Part shown: positions 1 to 8,838 of the stretch, piece after piece
Layout: each line of letters opens with the position of its first letter
How positions within the stretch are numbered: position 1 is the stretch's first letter
Source: UBA7803 sp041395905
GTDB lineage: Bacteria > Pseudomonadota > Gammaproteobacteria > Pseudomonadales > Azotimanducaceae
Reading direction: 5' to 3'
DNA: 64,000 bases
Assembly: GCA_041395905.1 (NCBI GenBank)
Contig: JAWKZP010000003.1
Span: forward strand, 310,001-374,000
Position numbers and translations under genes: made by a program
Notes under the pieces: model-generated
The model's input: only the letters and a program-made list of their open reading frames with translations
What the model was told of the DNA's origin: nothing
Database searches by the model: none

Positions 1-101
1 GGCCCGCCCGGCGCAAACTGCACGATGATGAAGTTGATCACCATGATCCCGAACAGGGTCGGAAGGATCAGCAGCAGGCGGCGCAACAGGTAACGGCCCA
101 T
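1..101 (-). CDS. ABC peptide transporter permease, YejB-like (N-terminal fragment)
   Basis: Only the first 33 codons lie in the window; the gene runs off the left edge. The visible N-terminus (MGRYLLRRLLLILPTLFGIM, then a hydrophobic stretch ending in QFAPGGP) is the typical start of inner-membrane permeases of the DppB/OppB/YejB type: a basic cytoplasmic tip followed by the first membrane helix. Its ATG directly follows the stop codon of the substrate-binding protein gene, with no spacer, so the two are one operon and probably translationally coupled. The YejB assignment rests on this gene order and the QFAPGG signature; the subfamily is inferred. Confidence 0.8.
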   Translation of the reverse strand, partial: MGRYLLRRLLLILPTLFGIMVINFIIVQFAPGG

Positions 102-1973
102 CTACTTGCTCCGTGCGAAGGCGGCCACACGCGCAGCCCTGGCTTCGTCCCACCACCACAGGTCGACGAAACCGGTCTCGCGTATGAGCGGGCCATGCTC
201 GGGTCGCCCGAACTTGTCCCAGTAGGCGAGCGCATAGCGGGTCTTCGACATGGCCGGCACCCAGTAGAAGTTCCACAACAGCACCCGGTCCAGCGCCCGC
301 GTGGCGGCGACGAACTGGTCCCAGGTCTGGGCCTTGTACATGTGGCCGATCAACGCATCCACCGCCGGATCACGCAGATTCGACCAGTTGAAGCTGTACG
401 GCTGATCCGCCGCGGCGCTGGAGAAGCTGTTGCTCACCAGCAGCGTTGGCGTGTAATCGGGCAGAAACGCGACGGCCCCGGCGTCGAAGTCGCCCGAACG
501 CATGCGGTACAGCCAGTTGGAAATCTCCGGCGACTTGATGCTGGAGGTGATGCCGAGCCGCTCCAGCTTGCGCGCATAAGGAATGAACGATCCTGCCAGG
601 GCAGGCGACACCGCCACGAAGCGGATGTTGAAGCCTTCGCCGGTGCGCTCGTGAACGAGCCGGTTGTCGCGTACCACCCAGCCGGCCGCCCGCAGCAACT
701 CGGCGGCGCGGATGAGATTGTCGCGATGCCAGCCCGGGCCCTGGTTCGGCGGCGGGTGATAGGCTTCGGTGAACACCCGGGCTGGAACCTGATCGCGCAG
801 CGGCTCGAGCAGTTCCAGCTCGGCAGGACTGGGCAATCCGCGGCTCGCGAGCTCGGAATCGTGGAAGAAGCTGGTCGCGTGGCCCCAGAAGCCGTACGAC
901 TTTCTGTTTGCCCACTCGAAATCGTTCATCAGCCACAACGCCTCGCGCACGCGGATGTCCTGAAAACGCGGTTGCTCCATGTTCCAGAAGATGGGCCACC
1001 ACAGCCCCGCCGGTTTGGCGAGCCGGAACTCGTCGGTTTTGAACACACCCGCCCGTTTCGCCGGCGTATCGTAGGCCGTGGCCCAGCGCGACGGCACGTT
1101 CTCCAGATGCACGTCGATGACGTTGCCCTTCACGGCCTCGGTCTGAACCTGATCGTCGCGAAAGTAGTCGACCTTGATCACGTCGAAGTTGTAGCGGCCG
1201 CGATTGACCGGCAGGTCGCGGCCCCAGTAGTCGGGCACGCGCTGCCACTCGATCCAGCGCCCCACCGAAAACTCGCCGATGCGATACGGGCCCGAGCCGA
1301 GCGGCGGCTCCACGGTCGTCCGCGTAACGTCGCGCTGTGCCCAGTAGTGTTTCGGGATCACGGGCATGATCCCCAGACGCCGCGGCAGGATCGGGTCGCC
1401 GCGGGAACTCTCGGCGACCAGGTAGCGCACCTCGCGCTCGCCGATTACTTCGATTCCGGTGATGGGCTGCAGCGGCGTGCTGATGGTCGGCGTCGCCTCG
1501 TGCTTGAAGACCTCGAAGCTGTAGACCACGTCGTCCACGGTCACCGGACGGCCGTCGTGCCAGCGCGCGCCGTCACGCAGCTTGAAGGCGATCCACGCGC
1601 CGTCAGGCGCTATCGCGATCCCTTCCGCCAGCAGGCCGTACAGGGTTGCCGGTTCGTCCAGCGCCGGCTGCATCAGCGAGTCGTAGAGGTAGTTGTAGTT
1701 GCGCACCCAGAACGCAACCCCACGCACGTCCCGACCGCCCAGCGCCAGGGCATTGAAGTTGTCCCAGGTACCCATCTCGGGCACGCGGATGCGGCCGCCT
1801 TTGGGCGCGTCGGGATTGACATACCCCATGTATTGAAAGTCAGGCGGCTGCGCGGGCTCGGACAGGAACGCGTAACCGTGGTGGTACTGAACGGGCTCTG
1901 CCGCCGGAAGGTCCACAGTCCATGCCGCCGTCGGCAGCAGGAGCGCCAGCAGCAAGGTCGCCAGCCGGCTCAC
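102..1973 (-). CDS. Extracellular solute-binding protein, family 5 (YejA-like peptide/microcin C importer)
   Basis: A 623-residue periplasmic binding protein for an ABC importer of oligopeptides or peptide-like compounds. The N-terminus is a Sec signal peptide (MSRLATLLLALLLPTAAWTV). The mature part has the SBP family 5 pattern, with an early GYVNPDAPKGG segment, GTWDNFNAL, and WHDGRPVTVDDVVYSFE around residues 138-155. The GYVNPDAPKGG element and the length near 620 point to the YejA branch rather than OppA/DppA. The permease gene follows without a gap. The substrate cannot be read from sequence. Confidence 0.9.
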   Translation of the reverse strand: MSRLATLLLALLLPTAAWTVDLPAAEPVQYHHGYAFLSEPAQPPDFQYMGYVNPDAPKGGRIRVPEMGTWDNFNALALGGRDVRGVAFWVRNYNYLYDSLMQPALDEPATLYGLLAEGIAIAPDGAWIAFKLRDGARWHDGRPVTVDDVVYSFEVFKHEATPTISTPLQPITGIEVIGEREVRYLVAESSRGDPILPRRLGIMPVIPKHYWAQRDVTRTTVEPPLGSGPYRIGEFSVGRWIEWQRVPDYWGRDLPVNRGRYNFDVIKVDYFRDDQVQTEAVKGNVIDVHLENVPSRWATAYDTPAKRAGVFKTDEFRLAKPAGLWWPIFWNMEQPRFQDIRVREALWLMNDFEWANRKSYGFWGHATSFFHDSELASRGLPSPAELELLEPLRDQVPARVFTEAYHPPPNQGPGWHRDNLIRAAELLRAAGWVVRDNRLVHERTGEGFNIRFVAVSPALAGSFIPYARKLERLGITSSIKSPEISNWLYRMRSGDFDAGAVAFLPDYTPTLLVSNSFSSAAADQPYSFNWSNLRDPAVDALIGHMYKAQTWDQFVAATRALDRVLLWNFYWVPAMSKTRYALAYWDKFGRPEHGPLIRETGFVDLWWWDEARAARVAAFARSK

Positions 1974-2176
1974 CGTGCCCCTCGTGCCGGCGCGGACCAG
2001 CGCAATCAGAGCGCAACTCCGGCCCTGCAGGCGAGCCGCTCGCGCCGGCGCGAGCCGCGGCCGACGCCCGGGTCAGCGTCTCCTCGATGCGTCGATGGTC
2101 GACTGCGCGTACCCATCTCTCCCCCAAGATGACTCTCACCCGGAGTCTACTCAAAGGGCCCGCAGAATGCGCCCGT

Positions 2177-2209
2177 GCGGCGCCCGCGCGGCGCCCGCGC
2201 GGCGCCCGA
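2177..2209. repeat. Three tandem copies of an 11-bp GC-rich unit
   Basis: The unit GCGGCGCCCGC occurs at 2177-2187 and 2188-2198, and once more with a final A at 2199-2209. It lies in the intergenic region upstream of the LysR gene. No function is evident. Confidence 0.8.
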
Positions 2210-2251
2210 GCGGCTCGGCGCATTCGGCCCCGGGGAAGATCCTCGCCCGTC

Positions 2252-2281
2252 ATTGACATCACGTCCAATGCAGATTTCTAT
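2252..2281 (+). promoter_or_regulatory. Sigma-70 promoter with LysR-type dyad for the LysR gene
   Basis: TTGACA at 2253-2258 is followed after exactly 17 bp by TTCTAT at 2276-2281, a good sigma-70 pair in a locally AT-rich stretch. An interrupted dyad, ATTG (2252-2255), N10, CAAT (2266-2269), overlaps the -35 box and resembles a LysR-type binding site. Autoregulation is inferred. Confidence 0.6.
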
Positions 2282-2344
2282 ATTGTCCATTACTTTTTCT
2301 TATACGCACTCCGAAACAAGGCAACCGAACAGGATCGCGTCCCC

Positions 2345-3262
2345 GTGAAAACTCAGGTCGACCTGAAACGCATGCGCTACATCGTCGAGGTGGCACGCGC
2401 GCAATCCATCACCACCGCTGCAGAGACGCTGGGCCTCACCCAGCCGGCTCTCACGCGCAGCATCGCCGAGGTGGAGCAGGAGCTGGGCACCCGGCTGTTT
2501 CACCGCCAGCCCCGGGGCATGCAGCTCACCGAAGCAGGCACCCGGTTCGTGCAACACGCAAAGCGGATACTCGGTGAAGTGGACGATCTGGTGGCAGATC
2601 TGCGCGAGGGCCCCAACCTGCTGACCGGGCGGCTGCGCATCGGCCTGGCACCGGCCGGATTCATCTATCACGCCATACCGGCACTGCGTCGCCTGGCGCG
2701 CGACTACCCTGGAATCAAGATCGAAATCGTCGACGGTGCGGCGCAATCGCTGTGCCCCAGGCTGCTGCAGGGGGAGCTCAACGGCATCGTCGGTTCCTCG
2801 AGCTACCTGCGGCGCTGGCGCGAGCTGGAGGTCGAACTGCTGCGGCCGATGTATTTCGGCTGCATGGTGCGCAAGGATCATCCTGTAGGCCGCCTCGCCC
2901 AACCGACTGAAGCAGACATCCTGCGCTATCCCGTGGTTCTGCCGGCCAGCGTGGAGCCCGTTTACTCGGATATCGCGCAGCGCTACGCGCATCACGGCGA
3001 GTACATGCAGCCCCAGTACGTGACCGACAACTTCGATCTCACCCGGGCGCTGGTGCAGTCAACCGACGCCTACCACCCGGTTCACCACCCGGAGCCGGAC
3101 TTCGGCGGGCTGCGGGAACAGTTCCTGATCCTCGAAAACCTGATACCCCTGCCCGAGCACCACCTCAGCTTCGCCTGCTCCTCTGTGCACCCGAAGACGG
3201 AGGCGCTCGAGCGCTTTCAGCATCTGCTCTCAGAGAGTCTGCGCAGACCCTCGGCTGCGTGA
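2345..3262 (+). CDS. LysR-family transcriptional regulator
   Basis: A 305-residue LysR regulator. The N-terminal winged helix-turn-helix is clear (DLKRMRYIVEVARAQS, then AAETLGLTQPALTRSIAEVE and LFHRQPRGMQLTEAG, residues about 5-65). The rest is the periplasmic-binding-protein-like effector domain. I chose GTG at 2345 because LysR proteins start four or five residues before this D-L-K-R motif and an AGGA lies 10 nt upstream; ATG at 2372 would cut into the first helix. The gene diverges from the peptide importer and converges with the selenoprotein gene. Its targets and effector are unknown. Confidence 0.9.
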   Translation: MKTQVDLKRMRYIVEVARAQSITTAAETLGLTQPALTRSIAEVEQELGTRLFHRQPRGMQLTEAGTRFVQHAKRILGEVDDLVADLREGPNLLTGRLRIGLAPAGFIYHAIPALRRLARDYPGIKIEIVDGAAQSLCPRLLQGELNGIVGSSSYLRRWRELEVELLRPMYFGCMVRKDHPVGRLAQPTEADILRYPVVLPASVEPVYSDIAQRYAHHGEYMQPQYVTDNFDLTRALVQSTDAYHPVHHPEPDFGGLREQFLILENLIPLPEHHLSFACSSVHPKTEALERFQHLLSESLRRPSAA

Positions 3263-3320
3263 GCGGCCTTCCGTTGCAGCACGCGCTACGACGCAAGGTG
3301 CCGCGGACGGCGCGGTGCCT

Positions 3321-4388
3321 TCAGTCGTAGCGGGCGCTCTTCTCACCGTACGCGAAGCGCTCTATGCCCGTGCTCCGGCGCAGGTCGGCAGTGGTTGCGG
3401 CGGTGTAGGGGTCGAGGGGCACGCCGGTGGCGTCCGCCACCCGGGTGATACCGTTGAACGCGGCCGCGACCGTCAGTGCGTCGACCACCTGCTGCTCACC
3501 CATGACGGCGGCCGCCTGCGTGCGAAGCTGTGCGAGGTGCGTCCAGTCTGCACGGATTGCGGCTTCGGTGAGATCTCTGAGCCAACGCCCATGCTCGATC
3601 CCGGGATCGACAGCGTCCGTTGTGACGCTCTCTAGCGCCACGCTGCGACCCTCGCTCTGGCTGCTCGCACGGAGCAGCATCGTGTGCGAGGTGGTTCAGT
3701 AGAAGCATTCGTTGATGGCGGATACGCGAGCGGCGACGAACTCCGCCTGCGTCTGGCTGATGGCCAGCGGCACGTTCTGCAAGGCGTAGTGCGGTCGGAA
3801 CGTGCCGAAGAACAGGGCCAGCGCGCTCGGCACTAGCCCGAGTGCGCGCGTGATGTTCCAGACCTGGGGCGGCCCTGCGTCCGCCGTCGCGGGCGGCGCG
3901 TCCAGAATGGGCAGCCAGGCGCCGCCGTCCACTGCGTCACGGTTGTGCTCGCCACGCGGCGCACCCGCCCGAGGCTCGGGCAGATCGGGCAGCGCCAACC
4001 CCAGCGACCGATGCAGGGTATCGACGATCACCGAACTGGTGACGACCGCAACGATCTCCACGTAGGCCTGCGGCGAAACGCCGCCGTCCATCACCGCATC
4101 GAACCAGCGCCGTGTCAGCCGGCCCGGGTCGGTCCGCAGCCGATGGATCACATCCACCACAGCAGGATCGAGGAACGAATCCGAATCGTGCTGCCCGTCC
4201 ACGTTGTTGGGACTCAGCGCCGATCTGCGCGCCGCGCACAGGGCACAGGACAACGCCGCGCGCGCGACCCTGACCATCTCCACGCGCGCCGCGCCGTCGA
4301 AGCATTCGCCTCCAGCGGCGATGCTCCGCCAGGTCGCGGTGTGGGCGCCGCGCAGGTTGTCGCGGACGCACGGTTGTCCTGCATACAT
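3321..4388 (-). CDS. AhpD/carboxymuconolactone-decarboxylase-like selenoprotein (in-frame TGA = Sec231)
   Basis: Read through one in-frame TGA (3696-3698), this frame gives a 355-residue protein. The TGA falls inside the sequence E227-C228-F-Y-U231-T-T-S-H235, which is the AhpD redox motif E-x(0,2)-C-x-x-C-x3-H with the second cysteine replaced by TGA. A clean family sequence continues on both sides in the same frame. A second CxxC (C48-A-L-C51) lies in the N-terminal half, so the protein appears to hold two AhpD-type helical domains. The likely role is thiol-dependent peroxide reduction or another thiol redox reaction. ATG at 4388 is chosen because GGAGGAGG lies 7 nt upstream. It sits 32 nt downstream of the aldehyde dehydrogenase gene on the same strand. 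Alternative: a point nonsense mutation of an ordinary Cys codon, but the hairpin after the TGA argues against this. Confidence 0.85.
3660..3678 (-). promoter_or_regulatory. Putative bacterial SECIS hairpin downstream of the Sec UGA
   Basis: On the coding (minus) strand a perfect 7-bp stem (GCUGCUC / GAGCAGC) closes a 5-nt loop CGUGC. The loop begins 24 nt after the UGA and has G at its second position. Published bacterial SECIS rules, as I recall them, ask for a loop 16-37 nt after UGA with a G among the first two loop bases, so the fit is good. A competing 7-bp stem (CUCGCAC / GUGCGAG) with a 13-nt loop overlaps it. Confidence 0.7.
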
Positions 4389-4420
4389 GTCGAGTCCTCC
4401 TCCAGCAGCCGTCCGGGCTC

Positions 4421-5878
4421 CTACCGATCGATTCCCCCGAGGCACAGATACTTGATCTCGAGATAGTCGTCGAGCCCGTACTTCGAGCCTTCGCGACCAT
4501 TGCCCGAGAATTTCACGCCACCGAACGGAGCCATGGCGTTGGAGATGATGCCTTCGTTGACCCCGACGATGCCGTACTCCAGCGCTTCGGCCACCCGGAA
4601 TATGCGGCCGACATCCCGCGAGTAGAAGTAAGACGCCAGCCCGAAGTCGGTGTCATTGGCGAGCGCAATGGCCTCGGCTTCGGTGTCGAAGCGGATCAGC
4701 GGCGCAACCGGCCCGAAGATCTCCTCGTTGAACACCCGCATCTGTGGCGTCACGCCGGTGAGCACCGCAGGCTCGATGAAGCTGCCGCCATCGCGGCGCA
4801 GCTTGCCACCGGTGACGAGTCGCGCGCCGCCGGCCAATGCTTCGTCCAGCATGTCCATCACCTTGTCAGCCGCCTGCTCGTGGATGAGCGGCCCCATGGT
4901 CACGCCCTCTTCCGCCCCGTTGCCGAGCCGGAATTCCGAAACCGCCTCGGCGAGCCGCCCTGCGAACGCATCGAACACACCGGACTGCACGAGCATGCGG
5001 TTGGCACAGACGCAGGTCTGACCGGCATTGCGGAACTTGGAGGCCAGCGCGCCGGCGACGGCCGCATCGAGATCAGCGTCGTCGAACACGATGAACGGCG
5101 CGTTGCCGCCGAGCTCCATGGAGGTGCGCTTGACCGTGGCCGCGCACGCGGCCATCAGCATCTGACCCACACGGGTGGAGCCCGTGAAGCTCAGCTTGCG
5201 CACGATCTTGCTGCCGGTCAGCGTCTCGCCGATCTCGCTGGTATGACCGCACAGCACGTTGACGACTCCGGGCGGGATGCCCGCTTGTTCCGCCAGCGCC
5301 GCCATCGCGAACGCGGACAGCGGGGTTTCGTTGGCAGGCTTGCAGACCACCGTGCACCCGGCAGCCAGCGCCGGCGCCAGCTTGCGTGCCAGCATGGCGT
5401 TGGGAAAGTTCCATGGGGTGATGCAGCCCACCACGCCGATGGGCTCCTTCAGACACACGATCCGCTTGTCCGGCGCCGGGCCGGGAATGGTATCGCCGTA
5501 GACGCGCCGCGCCTCTTCGGCGAACCACTCGATGTAACTCGCACCGTAGGCGATCTCGCCCCGGGCTTCCGCCAGCGGTTTGCCCTGCTCTGCCGTCAGC
5601 AGCCGGGCGAGGTCCTCCTGGTGCGCGAGCAGCGCATCGTTCCAGGCTCGCAGCAGCCTGCCGCGCTCGGTCGCCGTGCGCCGGCGCCAGTCGGCCATGG
5701 CGCGCTCGGCAGCCGCAATTGCTCGGGTTGCTTCGGCGGCGCCGCAGCGTGCCACCTGGGCCAGCGTCTCGCCCGTAGCGGGATTGGTCACGGCAAAGGT
5801 CGAGCCGTCGTCAGCGTCCACCCAGGCACCGTCGATCAGGGCCTGTGAGCGCAACAGCGATGGATCGGATAACTGCAT
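4421..5878 (-). CDS. gabD: NAD(P)-dependent succinate-semialdehyde dehydrogenase-like aldehyde dehydrogenase
   Basis: A 485-residue aldehyde dehydrogenase of the GabD type, oxidising an aldehyde (typically succinate semialdehyde) to the acid in the cytoplasm. The proton-abstracting Glu is E255 in MELGGNAPF and the catalytic Cys is C289 in NAGQTCVCANR. The cofactor-binding loop FTGSTRVGQ is at 231-239 and PWNFPNAMLARK at 155-166. ATG at 5878 is preceded by AGGAG; an in-frame longer N-terminus carries no family sequence. The stop is 32 nt before the selenoprotein gene, so they are probably co-transcribed. The exact aldehyde is not fixed by sequence. Confidence 0.88.
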   Translation of the reverse strand: MQLSDPSLLRSQALIDGAWVDADDGSTFAVTNPATGETLAQVARCGAAEATRAIAAAERAMADWRRRTATERGRLLRAWNDALLAHQEDLARLLTAEQGKPLAEARGEIAYGASYIEWFAEEARRVYGDTIPGPAPDKRIVCLKEPIGVVGCITPWNFPNAMLARKLAPALAAGCTVVCKPANETPLSAFAMAALAEQAGIPPGVVNVLCGHTSEIGETLTGSKIVRKLSFTGSTRVGQMLMAACAATVKRTSMELGGNAPFIVFDDADLDAAVAGALASKFRNAGQTCVCANRMLVQSGVFDAFAGRLAEAVSEFRLGNGAEEGVTMGPLIHEQAADKVMDMLDEALAGGARLVTGGKLRRDGGSFIEPAVLTGVTPQMRVFNEEIFGPVAPLIRFDTEAEAIALANDTDFGLASYFYSRDVGRIFRVAEALEYGIVGVNEGIISNAMAPFGGVKFSGNGREGSKYGLDDYLEIKYLCLGGIDR

Positions 5879-6027
5879 GTCGATCTCCTTTCCTGATACG
5901 CGCCCATCATGACCCCCGCCGTGCGCAGGTCGCAAGGCAGCGGCCGTCCACTGTCGCGGCCCCGGGGCCACCGGCCGCAAACCTATCGGGTATGATCCGC
6001 ACGTGGCAGGGAGCGGGGAGCGGAGGC

Positions 6028-8139
6028 ATGCAGGCGCTGGAAGGCATCACGGTGGTCGAGTTGGGGCTCGGTCCCGCGCTGGGTCTTGCCGGTATGGTGC
6101 TGGCCGACTTCGGTGCCCGGGTGATCCGCATCGAACCGCCCGGCGGCGATCCGTTCCGATCCATGCCTTCATCGCGGATGTGGCTGCGCGGCAAGCGCTC
6201 CGCCGTCGTGAATCTCGACGACTCGGCGCAGCGGGCGCGGCTCGGCCGCTTCATCGATGCCGAGGCCGATGCCCTGATCACCACGCTGGACGACGACCGC
6301 CTGGCACAGCTGCGGCCAGCGAACCACCTGGTGCTGTGCCGGGTCCGCGGCTTCGAGTCGCGTACCGACCTACCCGGCTACGAAGGTCTGGTGGCCGCGG
6401 CCTGCGGACGCATGCAGTCTTTTGCGGGCATCGCCGACCGATCCGGCCCGGGCTACTCGGCGCTGATGGTGGGCGTGCATGCGTGCGCCCAGATGGCCGC
6501 CAGCGCCACGCTGTCCGGACTGTTCGCGCGCCAGCGGGGAGCGCCGGGACGGGCCTTCACCGTGAGCATCGAGCGAGCGCTGCTCGCCTACGAGATGGGC
6601 GGTTTTCTGGCAGCCCAGCTGCGCGCCCGGGGCGCCGACCTCCCACGACCACCCGATCCGGCCGCGACCATGCCCACCATCAACTATCATCCGGTGCAGT
6701 GCGCCGACGGTCGTTGGCTGCAGCTCGGCAATCTGCTGCCGCACCTGCTGCAGGGTTTCCTCGACGAGGTCGGCCTTGTCTGGACGGAGGAGGAGGACGT
6801 AGAAACCTTCCGCGACCGCATGCTGGCCCACATGCAGACACGCCCGGCGCAGGAATGGATGACGCGCTTCCTGGCCAACGGCAACATCGTGGCGCACGCC
6901 TACCAGACCACCCAGGAAGCGATGGACGACCCGGACATCCTGGCCAACGGGCATGCCGTAAGCGCAGGCGACGTCACGCAGCTCGGCGTGGTGGCACGCT
7001 TGCAGGCAACCCCGGGGTGCGCTTCCTTTGCAACGCCGGAGCCAGGGGAATTCGAACTTCCGGACGTTGCGCCCGGGAATCCGCACCGAATTGAAAGTGC
7101 GGCGGCTGGGCAGGTCGCAGGAATTGACGGCTCGGGTCGGCTCAGGCACGACGATACCGGATCAGACCTGCCGCTCGCAGGGACCACCATCGTCGAGTTC
7201 GCCACGATCATCGCAGCGCCACTCGGTTGCTCGGTGCTCGCCGATCTCGGTGCCCGCGTCATCAAGGTGGAAAGTCCGGGCGGCGATCCCTTCCGCGCGA
7301 TGGGTGGCGGCTTCGGCGCGGCACGGGTAAACCTCGGCAAGGAAAGCATCGAGCTCGATCTGAAGACCGCCGACGGACGCGAGACGGCCAGACGCCTGAT
7401 CGCCTCGGCGGATGTGCTGGTCCACAACTTCCGCCAGGGCGTGCCCGAGAAGCTCGGGATCGACTATGCGGCGGCGCGAGCCCTGAACCCGCGGATCATC
7501 CACGTGGGCGTGGCGGGTTACGGCCCCGATGGTCCCGGCGCCAGACGCCCATCCACGCATCCGATACCGGGAGCCGCCATGGGCGGTGTGTTCTACCAGC
7601 TGGGCGGCGCGCCGCCGGCCCAGTTGCTGAGCGGCGCCGCGCTGCGCGATCAGGCGCGACGTCTGTTCCGTGCCAACGAGGTGAACCCGGATCCGAATAC
7701 TTCCATGATCGTCAGCACTGCCGTGCTGCTCGCACTGGTCGCACGCCAGCAGCACGGTGTCGGCCAGGCGGTTGCGGTCGACATGTTCTGCGCCAGCGCT
7801 TACGCCAACTTCGACGACTTCGTGCGGTTCCCCGGCAAACCGTCACGTGAATACCCCGCGCCCGATCAGACCGGCTTTCCGCACTACGGACTGCGGCGGA
7901 CCGCGCAGGGATGGGTGTTCTGCACGGGGGCGCACCAGGTGAGCGCAGAGCAATCCATGCCCGACTTCCTGCAGACCCAGGCAGCGCGAGCGGCAGGTCT
8001 GGTCGTCGAAGCGAAGCATCCCGAATGGGGCACGCTCCTGCGCCCCGGTCCCCTCATCGCGACCCAGGGACAGATCCCCGCAGGACCCTGCATCGCGGGG
8101 CAGCACACGTCGGAAATCAAGCGGGCTCTGGGGCTCTGA
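6028..8139 (+). CDS. Two-domain family III (CaiB/BaiF-type) CoA-transferase
   Basis: A 703-residue fusion of two family III CoA-transferase domains. The first opens with LEGITVVELGLGPALGLAGMVLADFGARVIRIEPPGGDP (from residue 3); the second, from about residue 380, repeats the pattern (LAGTTIVEFATIIAAPLGCSVLADLGARVIKVESPGGDP). Such enzymes move CoA between carboxylic acids. The C-terminal half is short of a full domain at its end, and I could not place the usual catalytic Asp with confidence in either copy. ATG at 6028 has GGGGAG/GGAGG upstream; ATG 5992 is an alternative. It diverges from the aldehyde dehydrogenase gene across 149 bp. The acid substrate is unknown. Confidence 0.85.
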   Translation: MQALEGITVVELGLGPALGLAGMVLADFGARVIRIEPPGGDPFRSMPSSRMWLRGKRSAVVNLDDSAQRARLGRFIDAEADALITTLDDDRLAQLRPANHLVLCRVRGFESRTDLPGYEGLVAAACGRMQSFAGIADRSGPGYSALMVGVHACAQMAASATLSGLFARQRGAPGRAFTVSIERALLAYEMGGFLAAQLRARGADLPRPPDPAATMPTINYHPVQCADGRWLQLGNLLPHLLQGFLDEVGLVWTEEEDVETFRDRMLAHMQTRPAQEWMTRFLANGNIVAHAYQTTQEAMDDPDILANGHAVSAGDVTQLGVVARLQATPGCASFATPEPGEFELPDVAPGNPHRIESAAAGQVAGIDGSGRLRHDDTGSDLPLAGTTIVEFATIIAAPLGCSVLADLGARVIKVESPGGDPFRAMGGGFGAARVNLGKESIELDLKTADGRETARRLIASADVLVHNFRQGVPEKLGIDYAAARALNPRIIHVGVAGYGPDGPGARRPSTHPIPGAAMGGVFYQLGGAPPAQLLSGAALRDQARRLFRANEVNPDPNTSMIVSTAVLLALVARQQHGVGQAVAVDMFCASAYANFDDFVRFPGKPSREYPAPDQTGFPHYGLRRTAQGWVFCTGAHQVSAEQSMPDFLQTQAARAAGLVVEAKHPEWGTLLRPGPLIATQGQIPAGPCIAGQHTSEIKRALGL

Positions 8140-8195
8140 GCTCGCGCGGCAAATCACGCCCGCCGCCGCGCAACGGCGCCGGGGATGCGCGATCC

Positions 8196-8750
8196 TTAAT
8201 ATCGCACCAGGTATTGCTTTGCTTCCAGGCAGACGGTGAACGCCTTCCTGAAGCTGTCGACCTGAGCCTCGGACGCTGCCATCGTCTTTTCCACCTGCCG
8301 CTGCCCCTCCTGCGCCGCCTGCTGCTCGGCGCGCGCCGCTCTGCGCCTGGCGATGACGGCACCCGCAGCGGCGCCGTAGGCTGCGCCCGAACCGGGCTCG
8401 TCGTCGGCGACCTGACCAATCACCGCGCCCGCTGCTGCGCCTCCCAGAGCGCCCCTGGCACCGGCGCCACGGCCTGCCTGGGCCGCCAGCTCCTGCCCCC
8501 GCGCCGCCTCGGCCTGGGCTGCGTTGACGTCCTTCGCGGCCGTGAACGGGTCGGCTCCGACATTGCTGACGGCCCACTGATAGCACGCGGCCTCGTCCCG
8601 CGATTGCTGCTCCTGCGACTGACCATCAGCGGGAAACGCGTATACCTCCAGCGTCGATGCCAGAGACTTTTGTGATTCCTGCGCGGACGCCGACAGAGTG
8701 AGCATGACCCACCCGCACAGCACGAGCGGTCTCAATGTTCCGAAAGTCAT
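8196..8750 (-). CDS. Secreted glycine-zipper protein of unknown function
   Basis: A 184-residue protein with a Sec signal peptide (cleavage probably after ASA near residue 23). The centre (about 92-132) is a glycine/alanine zipper (GRGAGARGALGGAAAGAVIGQV, then AAYGAAAGAVI) that could form a membrane hairpin, as in YMGG-like glycine-zipper envelope proteins. It is followed by an Arg/Glu/Gln-rich amphipathic segment and a C-terminal part with one Cys. It lies 88 bp downstream of the DUF481 barrel gene on the same strand and may share its promoter. No enzymatic function is suggested. Confidence 0.7.
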   Translation of the reverse strand: MTFGTLRPLVLCGWVMLTLSASAQESQKSLASTLEVYAFPADGQSQEQQSRDEAACYQWAVSNVGADPFTAAKDVNAAQAEAARGQELAAQAGRGAGARGALGGAAAGAVIGQVADDEPGSGAAYGAAAGAVIARRRAARAEQQAAQEGQRQVEKTMAASEAQVDSFRKAFTVCLEAKQYLVRY

Positions 8751-8838
8751 GTGTCAATCCCTCAATAGATTCCCGTTCTGCCAGGGCTTCGCGGCACGGG
8801 GTCGCGCCCCCAGCGCCCGGCCATGAGAGCCCCGAGCG

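Larger units (their letters stand above)
1974..2344. other. Intergenic region between divergent importer and LysR genes
   Basis: This 371-bp region separates the divergent solute-binding protein and LysR genes. Its left two thirds are very GC-rich and hold a short tandem repeat; its right third turns sharply AT-rich and carries the likely LysR promoter. Open frames cross it, but none has a convincing start or family resemblance, so I treat it as non-coding. Confidence 0.6.

Noticed and set aside
1840..2268. Arg/Ala-rich minus-strand frame upstream of the solute-binding protein gene
   Set aside because: It overlaps the signal peptide region of the importer gene and the GC-rich tandem repeat, has arginine-rich low-complexity translation and no family resemblance.
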